A DNA stretch of 64,000 nucleotides from Punica granatum (lineage: Eukaryota > Streptophyta > Magnoliopsida > Myrtales > Lythraceae), in contig NC_045131.1 of assembly GCF_007655135.1 (NCBI RefSeq), forward strand, positions 15,608,001 through 15,672,000, read 5' to 3'. Each line of letters starts with the position of its first letter. Positions within the stretch are counted from its first letter, which is position 1. This document shows, piece by piece, positions 12,301-24,438 of this stretch. The notes beneath the pieces were generated by a model that made no database searches, was not told the DNA's origin, and saw only the letters and a program-made list of their open reading frames with translations. The translations under genes were made by a program, and so were the position numbers.

Positions 12301-14670
12301 GCAAAGGGACCCCTCTAAGTGACCGTGGTGGTCGTTTGTTCTCAGAGTTGTCGGGTAGACCCGTACAGTCCTGCAAAAATCACCCAAAACAGAGCACGTC
12401 TGGAATTTCGACCCGACTGGCACAAGTCGGGTCGGACGTCGCCACGGAGGCTCCCGATGGAATTGTTGAGCAAGGCCAACGGCTCCCGACTGCTAACTCA
12501 CCTCCGGAGGTGGCTGTGGTGGTCGTTTTCCGAAAAGAGTCCTGGATCGACCCGATCTGCAAGAAAACCGTACAAACAGTCAGAAATTTCGACCCGACTG
12601 GGCAGTCGGGCTGTTTCTTCTTCCTGGGGTTAAACCGACGGGTTTTTCTTGGATTTCTTGACTCCTTGACACCCTAGGTTTGTGTGGGGAGGTTTTTGAT
12701 GGGTTTTGGTAGCTCAAACCGACTTGGAAAGGCTTGAAACCCGGTTTGACATTTTTGACCCGAGAAGGACCAAATCTGTCCAGATTTTGTTCAAGGCTGG
12801 TTCTATGGCTTAGAGGCTTCAAACTTAAAATCTAAGCTCAGAAATGGATAGAGGGGTCAAAAACATGTGGGATATGAAGTTTGGTAAAGTTTGGATTTAA
12901 GCCGGGATGGATTCCGACTTAAGACTTTGCCCGATTTTGCTTGGTTTTGCTTGTTCTTGCTGAGCTGCGATTTTGCTAAACTCCTTGAGAGTTTGAGAGC
13001 TTTTGTTTGAGTGAGAAATGCTAGAGAGAGAGTGCTTGAAGGTGTATGATTAAGTTAATGACATTTGGACAATATATAGGCTATGCTTAAGTGCAATTAA
13101 GTGTGAAAAAACTTGATTAAGGGCATGCTTATGGGGATCCGAATATGCTAAGCAAGATAAGGATGAATCTCCTCCATGCATTCTTCATGAAGATGAGCCA
13201 AATGCATTGAATGCATGGATGGTGATGGTTGAGTGCAAGAAGGACAAAGCTAGATATTTTGAAGGCAAAGAGTGCAAGAGAGCATGGGATGGACGGCTTT
13301 GGCAAGGGAGGAGTTGCCATTGGGCAATCCATCAGTCCCACGGCCGAAGAGGAGAAACCGGGAGAAAGCTCGGGTCTCGATTGGTTGCGCATTCGAAGTT
13401 CGTGGTTCGAATTGAACGTCGAATTATCAACATGCGCGAGAAAACGGGTTTAATGAGCCCGAGATTGGCATTTTTCATGGAGAAATGTCCCAGAAGTGTA
13501 CGAGGCTCGGAAGCCAGTTTTGCTCATTATAGGTGACCAGAGCAAAGTTGTCCGCTTCTGACAGCATATCTTGTGTCTGCATCTCACGTTGGTCATTATG
13601 ACGTAAATTGTCAGACAACGTGAACAATTGTCCCTTAAACCGGTAATGCTAACGCGGGGCCGGAGACGTCCTAGGAGGCCGAAACTGGATTTCTCATAAT
13701 GCTTTCTGAGTTTCTTGGGCGATCCGGAGATCACTATGATCTCTGTTTGCCGAGATTGGGTCTCTAAGGATATGAAAAGTGCATCTGAGACCCTTAAAGC
13801 ACTGTTCGAGGGGTCTAGATGAGTTGTGTGATTCATTCTGACGATTCCACATTGAGGGTTGAGATAAGCGGCACTGGAATTGCCAACCATCCGGCGTCAA
13901 GTTTCCCCAAAGAGGACTTCCGGATATGGATTTCCACTGAAAATGGTCTTTTGTGCTCCTCGAAGGTTACTCGGGAAACCGAGAAGGGTTTTGCTGTCTG
14001 TTTTGCCCCATTGCGAATGTCCGCTGGAGTTTTCAGGGCAATGTGGTGTGAACTTCGTTTGCCGTAATTCCATCAGACCAGTCTCCGGTTATGCTCTTCC
14101 GAAGAGGGGTATGCCCGTTTTGTCGCTCGGAAGTCATTCAGGGTATCTGTATGGCTTCCAAAAGACAATTTGAAGCACTGCTCGTGCTCTATATGGTTGT
14201 GGGGCATGGCCGCATCTGATATTTGGAATTAACTTTTCTCCAGGAAACCGGCATTTTTGGACTTCCACTGAAAAGTTGTCTGTATACAGAAAGTTGTTCT
14301 GTATCGAGCAGATGATTTGCAAAAAGCCTTTGGGGACACTTTTCATCTGTTTGGCATTGGAGTGGATTTTTGGAGTCCAATATTGGTTATCTTCCGATGA
14401 TCAAGCGAACTATCGGAAAATAGGACTATTTATGTGGTACACTGGAAATGCCGGTTTTGGACGTTGTTGAGCTCTCTGTCGCTCTGTTGCCTTTTGGTGA
14501 TCCCTGGAGTCCTTCTATCACATCCTTGGGTCATTTGCTCAATTTTGCCGACTTGAGGATAAATAGTGATTCCGCTCTGTTGAACCGTTTTTCTGTACTC
14601 TGCTCAAGTCATAACTTGGATCATTGCTGATAATGTAATTTGAATCGGTGAGCAAAAATGGGGTGCTGAC
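9340..14670 (+). mobile_element. Long, largely non-coding retroelement derivative (LARD-like)
   Basis: The block is markedly less AT-rich than its surroundings. It carries aaggagtcgccacttatc (9508 region) followed by the gggtggataagttacccggg segment, and ends in aaaatggggtgctgacag (14655..14672). These resemble the conserved ends of a common eudicot retroelement class that lacks pol. Internal direct repeats include a triplet of tagggcgttg.accct (10160..10232) and a ~54-bp block at 12221 and 12412. No frame gives recognisable Gag or Pol. It appears nested between the repeats at 6925 and 14899. Both boundaries are approximate. Confidence 0.45.
12221..12465 (+). repeat. Duplicated 54-bp block inside the retroelement
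   Basis: The segment from cccgactggcacaagtcggg to ctcccgatggaatt occurs at 12221..12274 and again at 12412..12465. A third partial copy (cgacccgactgggcagtcgg) starts near 12590. The unit itself holds a palindrome (cccgact / agtcggg). Confidence 0.8.
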
Positions 14671-14898
14671 AGCCATAATGGTGCTAAAGAAAAGAAACTC
14701 TCACTCAAATTATTTGACGGTTGTGTGTGTAACTTTTCCGGTATCGACGTTAAGAGTGATAGTCTAAGAGACTAGCCACCAATCACTTCGTTGGTGCTTT
14801 TAGGGTTTACACTAAGAGATGGTTTAAATCTAACGATACCACTCTTTATGGATAATCATAATTCTTTATTTTCTGGAATTAGCAATCTAGTGGGGGAT
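14671..14898 (+). other. Element 3' internal end with polypurine tract
   Basis: This region ends with agtgggggat at 14889..14898, immediately before the TG of the right-hand repeat. That is the position and composition of a plus-strand retrotransposon polypurine tract. No coding content is recognised. Confidence 0.55.
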
Positions 14899-16113
14899 TG
14901 TTGAGAAAGTAGATTGCAAATTCAATGGGTTTACATGTTCAGTAATTACATGGTGCAATTCACGTGTTTAGTAGACTAAATTGAAGTTTTAATATATATA
15001 TATATATTGCAAATTAAATGGGTTTACATGTTCGGTAATTACATAGTGCAATTCACTTGTTTAGTAGACTAAATTGAAGTTTTAATATATATATATATAT
15101 ATGTGTGTGTGCGCGCACGCGCGCGCGCATGTATATATCTAAATAGGCAATTTTGGTTGATGGAAGATTATAGGCGGTGTTGCATTGAAGGGGCACGAGT
15201 GGTTATTTGTGCCAATGGTCATTTGACGAATGCATTGCATTGGTTATGGCTAATACTTGACCGAACGTTAAATTAATTAATTAATTAAAAAGTTTCTTTG
15301 TGAGGCACGACCCAAACAAAAAACAGGTCTTTTCTCCCCGATAGTGCCCATTGAAAACAAATAAATAGAGGCTCTGGTGCCCAAAGTCAATTGATCAATT
15401 AATTAATAACAATTCCAGAATATTGAGTGAGAGAATTAGGGTGTTCTACGAGTTTGCTAATCGTAGAACACACAAAAGCATTGTATCCTCAAATAGATTC
15501 GTTGAAACCCTTTAGCAACTTTGTGTGGGGGCAAATAACTTTTTTCAAAAAGCAACCCCGTGCCTCGAAGCAATTATTCAACATCGAACATCATGTTTGT
15601 CATCTTTTCGACTTCGAGTTCGAGATCGACATCTTCTTCTTCGACCGAATCCAAATTCGGTCCGTCTTCGTCTCTGAACCATCCGCCCTAGGTATAAATC
15701 CCCAACAATCAAAAAGAGTTATTTGAGATGGTTGTAGGAGCTAACATTGCATTCAAGGTAAGTAACGAAACCGTTAAATTTTGTTCGTTCGCTTATAATA
15801 TTAATTTGTGTTCTTTGTGAGATGTGTAGAGTTTGCACAATTTAATCTAAGTTTGTTAATATATGCAAATGAACAACTACATTTTATAAGTGAATAATTT
15901 TCTGGATAAGTGTGAACTTATATTCAATCGAGAGGAAATATCGTACCTTAGTAGATATCATTAATTCAATGTTGTGAGGCATTATTTACTGTGTGTTATA
16001 TACATAATAGACACCGTCAAGAATTGTTAAATATCCTTCATATGAGTTATGTAAAGATAGAAAAGCGATTTTGGAAAATTTCAAAGTGTGAGGGTGTTCA
16101 ACCTCATATGGTG
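14899..16113 (+). repeat. Right copy of the 1.1-kb direct repeat (probable 3' LTR)
   Basis: It is homologous to 6925..8048 and slightly longer, because the ~85-bp block containing aaatgggtttacatgttc is tandemly duplicated here (about 14919 and 15008). It also carries an alternating GT/GC run at 15101..15128. After the shared catatggtg both copies diverge at once. Confidence 0.6.
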
Positions 16114-16317
16114 CCCCGTTAGACTTGAAACACATTCCATAGGAAGGATGTATATGATCAAAAAGGGTGTAGCACGTTGACACATACCATCATCTGTTGA
16201 CAATATAGTCCAGATTCGACACTCAAGTGTGAGACTATCTGTACCCATTTATTAGATATTTAAAATTTAAATTCCATTGTATTTAGACCCATGGCCTTCC
16301 TTACAACCAGAGAAAAA

Positions 16318-17102
16318 AAAAAGTTGTATATGTTGGGGATGGGGTATTCAAGGGAACCGTGTGTGTAGTAGACCCACAACTCCGTTCAAATTTCTGACCC
16401 TTGGTTGGGTCAACACCCCTCATGACTTCCATTTCCTCCAAGTCAAACATTATTTAATTAACATTTTATACCCCAAGAAAATAAAATGACAACGCGATTA
16501 CCTATGACCTGGTCGGCTATCACGCGATATGAACTATCACAGGTAGATTTAAAATGTTGCACCTGGTGCGTCAAGAACGTGCTGGATAATGTGTGGCCCT
16601 GGCCGCTTTTTCTTTTTCCTTTTTTTTTTCACTACACGGTATTAATTGAAAATCCGTATTTTCAAATTGACATCCGCTCGATATATGTTTGTAAGTCGCT
16701 TGGTATATGTTTGTATATACTATGTATTAATTGGTACAGAAGTATGAGTAAGCACGTAAAACGTTATTGTATACTATGTTTAGACCGACCATGACAAATT
16801 TACGATATTGCGGTCAACAGATACTTTGGAAATTATCGGCAAAGTAAGAACAAGCACTTTTGTTTGTTGTCCCCTTTTGGTTGCTGTGTGCTTCAAAGCA
16901 TTTTTTATTACCGTACGAAAGAGAGGACAGACCGCGGAAGGATACACTATAAATATTTTCTAGTTCCAAAGGTTTGGCATCCATTCATCAATTCCATATC
17001 GGTCTCTCGCGGTCTCTATATCTATCTATCTCACCAACGACGACGCACATATTCTTAACGTCCATATATACACTCACAAAATCAATCACATCGAGTTGAT
17101 TG
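16318..17102 (+). promoter_or_regulatory. Promoter of the first CTNIP gene
   Basis: A TATA box, TATAAATA, lies at 16948..16955, about 155 bp before the start codon. W-box cores (TTGACC/T, read on the minus strand) are at 16408..16413, 16441..16446 and 16812..16817. A block containing accgcggaag just upstream of the TATA box is conserved in the two related units at 22.0 and 26.5 kb. W boxes bind WRKY factors, so pathogen- or stress-responsive expression is a reasonable inference, not shown. Confidence 0.6.
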
Positions 17103-17456
17103 ATGGCTCTCAGAATCTTCACATTTTTCTCTTCGATCGCCATGGCCACTGTCTTGCTGAGTACGTTTCAGTATACTACTGTAGCCGCAAGGCAGCTGCG
17201 AGGAGAGACGGCATATCTTGCAGTGGCCACACTCCAGTCGACCCTCCATAAGGGTAAGGTTCCACCATCCGGCAACCCATGTACAAACATTCCGAGAAGC
17301 GACAGTGGGGTCTGTAAGCTTACCGAGAAGAACTTCGCTGGCAGCCGGCTTGGAGGCCATCCATTGCCTCTAGCATATACGATGGCTCAAGCAGCAACCG
17401 TTGCATCCGTGACCATTGGAACAACTGACCAAAAAGCCGCCCACCAACGGTCGTAA
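17103..17456 (+). CDS. CTNIP: CTNIP/SCREW secreted signalling peptide precursor, copy 1
   Basis: This single-exon gene encodes 117 residues. Residues 1-29 are a hydrophobic signal peptide ending TTVAA before RQLRGE. The conserved C-terminal part carries NPCTNIP with Cys60, a second Cys71 (C-x10-C), then EKNFAG at 75-80, and closes with DQKAAHQRS. Known CTNIP (SCREW) peptides are secreted, contain the CTNIP motif and a cysteine pair, and are perceived by the receptor kinase HSL3/NUT to modulate immunity and water loss. I assign the family from that motif and architecture. The start is the first ATG after the TATA box and aligns with copy 3. The closest relative is at 26612; a divergent one is at 40473. 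Confidence 0.85.
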   Translation: MALRIFTFFSSIAMATVLLSTFQYTTVAARQLRGETAYLAVATLQSTLHKGKVPPSGNPCTNIPRSDSGVCKLTEKNFAGSRLGGHPLPLAYTMAQAATVASVTIGTTDQKAAHQRS

Positions 17457-19300
17457 CTTCGAAAGAGAGATGCATTTTTTGGACGTTTTGAGAAATTGCA
17501 AGAATATGAGAAAACAAATTACAGTAAACATTTATCGAAAAAATACACTTTTTTTTTTTTGAGACCGAGGGTATCCTCGGTCATCTAGCTGGACTAATCT
17601 CGTCCTGCTGAGTAATTTCTTTCATTGGTTTTTTTTTTTGAGTACTTCCCACCTGTAGTTGATGTTTGATTCGTTTATTAATTCTTTTTGTCTCTTTTGT
17701 TGGTGGGTGCAGCCATGCAAAAGGTCTGGTTCTCCGCCCATATAATGCATATGTTTAATTTTTAGGAAACTTTGTTGTTTAAGCAATTCTCCAGTGATCC
17801 TTGTCGTCAATCGGCTTAAAAAAAAGTGCAAAATCGAGAGAGCGAGAGTGTTGTGGCAGGCGTTATCCTGAAATAAAGAATTTTTAATTTGATTCTAACG
17901 AGTGATATTTTATGTAACTCCTTTATTTTATTTTATTTTATTTTCTCTTTTCCCTTACTAGGGCTTCCTTAAATAACTATATATATATATATATATATAT
18001 GAAAATAAATCACTGTATTAAAATGCGACATTGATATTAATTTAACTTTGCCTTTCTTCATCGAAATCAACGAAAGGAACAAACATTTTGGTTTGCATTT
18101 TTTTTGGCGTGTTACTTAATATTTGAAAACTTAAGAAACCCCAACTAATTCAGTTCGAATTGAGCCAGTCTACGGAAGGGTTAAGTTCTCTCAATCAAAG
18201 AGTTCTTCTATTTACAATACTCAAATCCAAAATCCTATTTAAGGGAAACGAGTATCAAATCGTTTAAACCAGACTCTTATTGATTATTTGGTTTGCATAT
18301 TTGAGATGAATTTAGGGATGATGACTTTTTCGTTCCTCGCAATATGCCTGCTTAATGCCAAATTAATTTGCATGTATCAAACTAATGCTAGGATTCCCTT
18401 GTAAGTTGGTTATAAGTGTTGAAAAAAGAAGGAAACACGTGCAGACATGAATTAGATATACACATATACGTGCACACAGATTCGATTTTCTACCTCTAAA
18501 ACGCATTCAGTTTGGTTTCGCAGTTAATATCACAAAAATTTTAACTCAACACACTACACAACAAAAATACACATTTCTCAAGTAAAAAATTTGAACTTTA
18601 ACTTTAACTCAACACACTACACAATCATTTGTCTTTTTCCATAATCAAAATCAAAATTACTTTAACTTTGAAACCAAACGCACTATCAAATTTTGGTAGT
18701 GCTGCAGAAGGAATGTACGAAATTTCTTCGTTTCTGGAGTCGACACTATTATAGTGTTTGTTTCATTAATATCTTACTAAAACAAGATCAAAACTAATTT
18801 CTTATATGAGAGAGTTCTTTGTTCAACGATTGTTGAACGACTACTAAATTCTACAAGAAGCCTTTCATCACAAACATTGTTAATTTCAGTTTAATGTTTG
18901 ATATCTTTTTTTGAACCAAAAAGACTTGAGCTTTTAAAATAAACTAGTTTCCGGCCCAACGGACCAATCCGGACAATCCAATACAGCAAAAACTTATGAA
19001 CATAAACCAGTATATAACAACACGAGTTATATGACCGAGACGAGACCGAATAGAAAAGCAGAGTCCAAGCAAACAAGGTCACGATGTTCATATCATTCAG
19101 GATGAAACTCACATCACTGATATATGTTTCGGATTACCGACACGTGGCGAAATGGATATCAATCAATGAGGAAGAAGATGAGGATTGTGCAAGTTCTAGT
19201 TTGTTCAAAAATGGTGGGTGGTGGAGGAATGATGGTTGTGAAATTTAAGTTAAATCTATATGATCATTGATTTGTTAGATCATTTAGTCATATTTCTTCA
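17457..19300. other. 3' flank of CTNIP copy 1 with a SINE remnant and AT microsatellite
   Basis: This includes the 3' UTR, a TA microsatellite (17979..18001) and a minus-strand SINE remnant (about 18130..18290). The segment at about 18700..18900 (attatagtgtttgttt, then atatcttactaaaac) is also present downstream of the other units, near 22540 and 28250, so the duplicated unit reaches at least to 18.9 kb. No further gene is seen. Confidence 0.6.
18130..18290 (-). repeat. SINE family 1 remnant
   Basis: On the minus strand it shares the layout of the better preserved copy at 33345: a tRNA-like head, then the block with ttcaattc and gactgg-like pieces. It is strongly diverged. Confidence 0.4.
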
Positions 19301-19303
19301 TAA

Positions 19304-20115
19304 GGCCGCCCACAATGGAGGCAGCGGGGACGTCCCCAATTAATTCACCCCCACTGTGGGGGAAAATTGAGTCTCGCTACGGTGGGCTCCAATTGGAGCT
19401 GCAGATGGAGCCCAGTTTGCCCCAGCTGCAACTTTACTTCTTTTTTTTTTTTTTTTTTTTTTGGAAAGAGTCGTTGCCTTGAAAGGAAGCAGATCTTTTT
19501 TAACCTGTAGAAAAGCTACGGCTGCCCCCAGCGGTAAAAAAAAAATAAGTAAATAATTTTTTAACTAATATATTTCATGTATAAAAATACTCACTCACCT
19601 CAAATATTTCCCACACCAATTCTACGCCTTCCCCAGTTCACAAGCATAGTCTTTCCTTCTTCCATCATGCCCAATAAATTATCGGTTATAGTTATTTAAT
19701 ATTATAATAATGAAATGATGCTGCCAACTTGATGTATTTTCTGATGCAGTGTTCAAGATTATGTAATGTTGTTGATCGATAAATATGTTATTTTTCTTCG
19801 ACCCCAAATAATAAAAATATTGTCTTTATTTATTTTTTAAATAATTCAAAATTAAAATTTTATTTTTTATTGAATCCAAAAAAAATTAATTCGATTTTAA
19901 TTAGACCCATAATAGATAAAAAAAAATTACTATTTTTAGTTGAACCCGAAAATAAAAAAATAATTCGAAATCAATATTTTTTTATATATAAATACCTTAT
20001 GGGGCCCATTTGGATGGAGTGAGTCCCCATTTATTTTGGATCCCCAATTTTGCTTATGTGGCACCAGGGTGAGTTCCCAAAAATGGAAATGGCAACCCTT
20101 GCATTGTGGATGCTC
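19304..20115. mobile_element. PIF/Harbinger-like MITE with TAA target duplication
   Basis: The ends are imperfect inverted repeats: left ggccgcccacaatggaggc, right reverse complement gagcatccacaatgcaagg. TAA flanks the element on both sides (19301..19303 and 20116..20118). About 812 bp long, it encodes nothing and holds a 20+ nt T run near 19440. The 3-bp TAA duplication and the end sequence are typical of PIF/Harbinger-derived MITEs. Confidence 0.65.
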
Positions 20116-20257
20116 TAACATAACATGCTCTAACTCTTCTAATTGATTCACTTTTGGTCCTATCATTACTTTTTCAATTAAATGTTCCGATGTGGTATTT
20201 TATTAAGCTAATAATTTATATTCAATATATTAAAGATACTACAGTAATTAAAAAGAA

Positions 20258-20670
20258 AAGACAAAAGGAAAATTCCATAGTCAAAACTAATAAGGGTAGG
20301 ACTGCGACAAGCCTTCCCTCTGAGATCATTGGCGACCTAGAGGACATTGGCAATCTCGGAGATGGAGGAATGGCCGCTTGCGAGGTCCCATCCTCCCCTA
20401 ATTGGAATATTCCAGTCAAGTTCAAATTGAGGAGAGAGCCTCATAGGTGACCAAAACACGCCATGTTTTACTACCTTTTTTTCTCTGAGGTTGCGCCAAT
20501 ATCTTATAGGTTCTTTGGCGACCTAGGAGGGGAAGGGGCAGCCGTGAAGAGGCCCCTTTCTCTCCTAATCGAGAGATTCCTGATCGGCAAGATGCTAGTG
20601 ATCTCGAAGAGGGAGGGGTGGCCACCAGAGGATCCACTTGGGCTCTTCCTTCTCCCTTTAAAAGGATTTT
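20258..20670. repeat. GC-richer dispersed repeat fragment
   Basis: Pieces such as ctcccctaattggaatattcc and cagtcaagttcaaattgag recur, diverged, at 22918..23240 (ctcccctaatcacgagttcc, gtcaggttcaaactgag). The open frames here are chance products of the repeat. Confidence 0.5.
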
Positions 20671-20689
20671 AATTATTTTTACTTGGCCA

Positions 20690-22157
20690 TGTCATCTCAT
20701 AAAAGATGTGAAACACACTACCCCTGCCATGTTTTCCTAACATTGGATTACACACGCTTTATTTGCGGATTAATTGATTTCTTTTATTGGGTGTGGATGG
20801 ATTATTTAATCACACTGGAATCAATTCTTTTATTTTGACATAGATAAATAATTACTCCCCATTGATGACCATTTTAGTGTGCAAAAAGTAATGAACATCT
20901 TTCATAAACTGGAACTTACCCGAAAATATTTGTTTTTTCATATATTGGAAATACTATTTTTCGGTGAAATTAGGGTTTTTCCAAATCAGATTAACGGTTA
21001 TTACGGTTTTTTTCTTGACATAATTACATTTGAATATATAATAAGAAATCTTATAAGCTATATTAAATGTTATTTCTCTGGATACAATAATCATCCTTTT
21101 CCATGTCACGAATTACAAAACTAACGTCGGCGGACAAACCATGCATTACGTTTAATGGATGCAGCAACCGTTCACCGTTGGCCTTTTTGTGCATCCCCGA
21201 CTTCTTCTCCTTCTTCTTCCACGTGTCCCCATAAACTTGAAATGTTACCTAGAAAAGTACATGTTTTGCACACCAAAATTCAAACAATTCGATATTTGTT
21301 TCTCTTAATTTAAATTTCTAATTCGACTCTTATAAATGAAAAAAATTCTTGATTATGAAAGTTTTATCCATTGACGGCTGATTCAATCAAACTAGATTAG
21401 TTAAAACTCATTGGACTTCTAAATGTCAGACTACACACCGAAAAAAAAATGATATATTTCGAATGGGATTGTTTCAAGGGGACCGCGTGTATTTGATTCC
21501 ATGTTTAGAGCCACAACTCCGTTCAAATTTCCGACCCTTGGCCAAGTCAACACCCCTGACTTCCATTACCTCCAAGTCAACATTATTAACATATTATGCG
21601 CCAAGAAAATAAATTGAGAACACAATTATCTATGACCTACTAGGCTATCACGCGATACGAACTATCATAGATAGAATTTCATATCAGGTCCGTCAAGAGT
21701 GTGTTGGATAATTTGGGTCTGGCCGCTTTTTCTATTTTTCTTCTTTTTGCAGCACAGCATAAGTTCAAAATATGTATTTCTATATTGATATCCGCTTGAT
21801 ATATGCTCGTAATTCGCTAGATATATGTTTGTACGCTTTAATGCTCGTAAACTAGAGAAGTCTGATTAAGCTTATAGGACATTACTGTATATTATGTCTA
21901 GCCAGACCGATGACGAAAATTTTTCATTTATTTTGGAATTTGTCAGTGTAAGAACAAGTACTTTTGCTTGCCATCACTGTTCGGTGCTGTGTGCTTCCCT
22001 TATTACCGTATGGAAGAGAAGACCAAACCGCGGAAGCAAATCCTATAAATATTTTCCACTTCCAAAGGTTTAGACATTCATTCATCAATTCTCCCTCGGG
22101 CTTTTGCGGTCTCTATCTCTGTCACCAACAACAAAATCACACGTTCTTAATCTTCTA
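20690..22157 (+). promoter_or_regulatory. Orphan CTNIP promoter, middle unit of the triplication
   Basis: From about 21455 this region aligns with the promoters of the intact genes at 17103 and 26612. It has the shared gaccgcgtgt segment, two TTGACT W boxes (21545..21550, 21575..21580), an accgcggaagc block and TATAAATA at 22044..22051, then the leader pieces tcatcaattc and ctatctctgtcacc. Upstream, 20690..21170 aligns with 24360..25910. Homology stops near 22150, before any start codon, so there is no peptide to drive. It is a truncated duplicate. Confidence 0.75.
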
Positions 22158-22430
22158 TTTTTACGTGACCCTCATTCATAGGATTAGAATCTTGTATTTA
22201 ATTTTTTTAGAAATCTTGCGCATAGGTAACTAATTAAGTATTATATTCAACACATGTTGAATATTACTAATATAATAAAAATATATATTGAAAGCATCAT
22301 GTTTTTAGATATATAAATTTTATTTTGCACATTTTTGAAATATTACAAACAAAATTCTTATTTCACATGATAAATTTTATTTTTGATGTGCTAGTAAATT
22401 TATGTAATTCGTGTCCTTATGTAATACGTA
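22158..22430 (-). mobile_element. Helitron-related fragment replacing a CTNIP coding region
   Basis: About 270 bp is nearly identical to 30677..30945 inside the complete Helitron at 30362..31210 (shared tgtgaccctcattcat, then acatgttgaatattac). It lies between the orphan promoter and a conserved 3' flank. Neither Helitron terminus is present. Confidence 0.7.
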
Positions 22431-22439
22431 CAAACACGA

Positions 22440-22740
22440 ATTAAAGAAACATACAAATATACATACACATACGGTTTTCGACCTCCAAATCGCCATTAAC
22501 CGAGAAGTACTCCCTCCAAAGGTTCAAATCTGGAGTTAACAATATTATAGTGTTTGTCTCAATAATATCTTACTAAAAACTAGGTCAAAAATTCTACCCA
22601 AAAAAAAAAAACTAGGTCAAAAATATTTTCTTCTAATATGTGAGAGCTCTTTGTTGAACGATGACCAAAATCCACGAAAAGTCTTTTCTTTCACTTTTAA
22701 ACTCATTATTATTTTGTTAGTTGTAAATATTGACGTGGTA
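22440..22740 (+). repeat. 3' flank of the CTNIP unit without its gene
   Basis: The segment carries ttttcgacctccaaatcgcc, then attatagtgtttgtctc and gagagctctttgttgaacga. The same order follows the intact genes at about 18480..18860 and 27905..28370. Confidence 0.65.
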
Positions 22741-24360
22741 TTTTATTAATTTAGATATAAATTTACTTTCAAATTATTTAAAAAAAATTTCGACTTGGAA
22801 TCATAGCCGAGTTCGATTTTGGTCAATGGGACTTCCGTGCCCTTTTATTTAACTTCCGTTGTTCACAATGCTTGTATTAAGTCACATGCCTATCGTATAA
22901 TCGCAAAGAAAAAATCTAGAACCGAAAGAGATAAAGGAGAAAGTGCCAGAGGGGAGCCTCACCAATCGCCATGGCCACCCCTTTCCCACTAAAGTCATTG
23001 GCAAACAAAACGGGCAACAATGACCACGGAAAGGGAGTGGTGGCCACTGGTGAGTCCGCCTTCTCCCCTAATCACGAGTTCCTAGTCAGGTTCAAACTGA
23101 GATCTTTTTGGATTAAGATAGAAAGGGCCTCATTGGCGGCCCTCTAGGTTCCCCGGTAAAAGCACATGCCCCCGGCAACTTGGGAAGGGGAGGGTCCGGC
23201 CACCGACGAGCCCCCTCCCCTTCTCCCTTCAAGACGTTTTCAAGTGTTTTTTTGGTGAATGGATAGGAGCTGAAGCTCGTGAACTAAGAAAACAAAAGAA
23301 ATAGCAAATAAAATCTGTTAAGGATCCTAGATGCCACATGAAAAATATAAAGAAAAGCCAAATAATTTATAAGAGGCTTAGGTCTCGTATCATATCAGCT
23401 TAACCTTTTAGGATGCTTACAGGGCTCAACTCCTTGTAGGCATGTTGGATATTTAACATGATATCAAAGTTAGACCCAGCCCCACGCTAGCATGCTAATT
23501 ATGCGACAATTTGTATGTACGTGCTCAGGCTATGTATCTCTCTAAGCGCCATGCGTCTCGTCTAATTTCACCCCAGAGCTTGGTAGCGCGTTGACTTCGC
23601 GTCTTGTTTGGTTTAATCCCAACTTTGTATCCACGTTGTGTGTAAGGGGGTGTCAAGGATCCTATATCTCACATGAAAAATATAAAGAAAAACCAAAGAG
23701 TTTATAAGAGGTTTGAGTCTTGCATCCTATCAGCTTGACCTTTCAAGATGCATACAAGGCTCAATCCCTTGTAGGCCCGTTGAATATTTAACAAAATTAA
23801 GTAGAAACGGGGATGAAAGTGGCAAAGTGATATCAGCCGGATGGCAAGAGAAGTAGTGAGAGCCTAATGGCAACTATAGCACTGTTCAAGTCGTCAAGTC
23901 TGCGTAAGCGTTCCTTTTCCTACAAGTGTGACAAATCTCCACAAGCCAATTCCATTGAAGGGCATCTCTAATAGTGCTGAATAGTTGCCCAACGTGAGAG
24001 CACCCCTATCTTTCTACTGCAAGAGCTTCCAAACTACTTCTAAATCCACCTCCAAGATAAATCGCATGTATCCAAGCTCCCATACATGTTTCAACCCAGT
24101 GAGAACACCCCATATATAATTCAACCATCACCACCGAAGCAACTCTTACGTTGTGGGCAAACCCAGCCAACCGTCTTCTTTTTTTTTTTTTTTTTTTGGA
24201 TAAATAGCCAACCGTCTTCCATCCTCATCTTGAAGCACACCTCCCTCTCCTGCAAGTCTCGGGTTCCCCTTTCGAGGCCCCATTAGTATTAATTTTGAGC
24301 CAGCTAACAGGAGGCCTACTCCACGAAATACATCGGGTTTTGAAGTTTTTTTTGCTTAGT
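22741..24360. other. Repeat-rich spacer with a duplicated 150-bp block
   Basis: 22918..23240 is a diverged relative of 20258..20670. A ~145-bp block starting aaggatcct and containing acatgaaaaatataaagaaa occurs at about 23331 and 23655, both followed by a gggctcaa/aggctcaa segment. A run of T lies near 24179. No gene is seen. Confidence 0.55.
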
Positions 24361-24438
24361 AGTGTATCATAAAAGACATGGAACACACTACACCAGCCAT
24401 GTTTCCCTAATTTTGGAGAACATACACTTCCTTCGTAT

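Noticed and set aside
17100..17102. Start one codon earlier for the CTNIP gene
   Set aside because: The codon is TTG; the ATG at 17103 aligns with the start of the paralogue at 26612.
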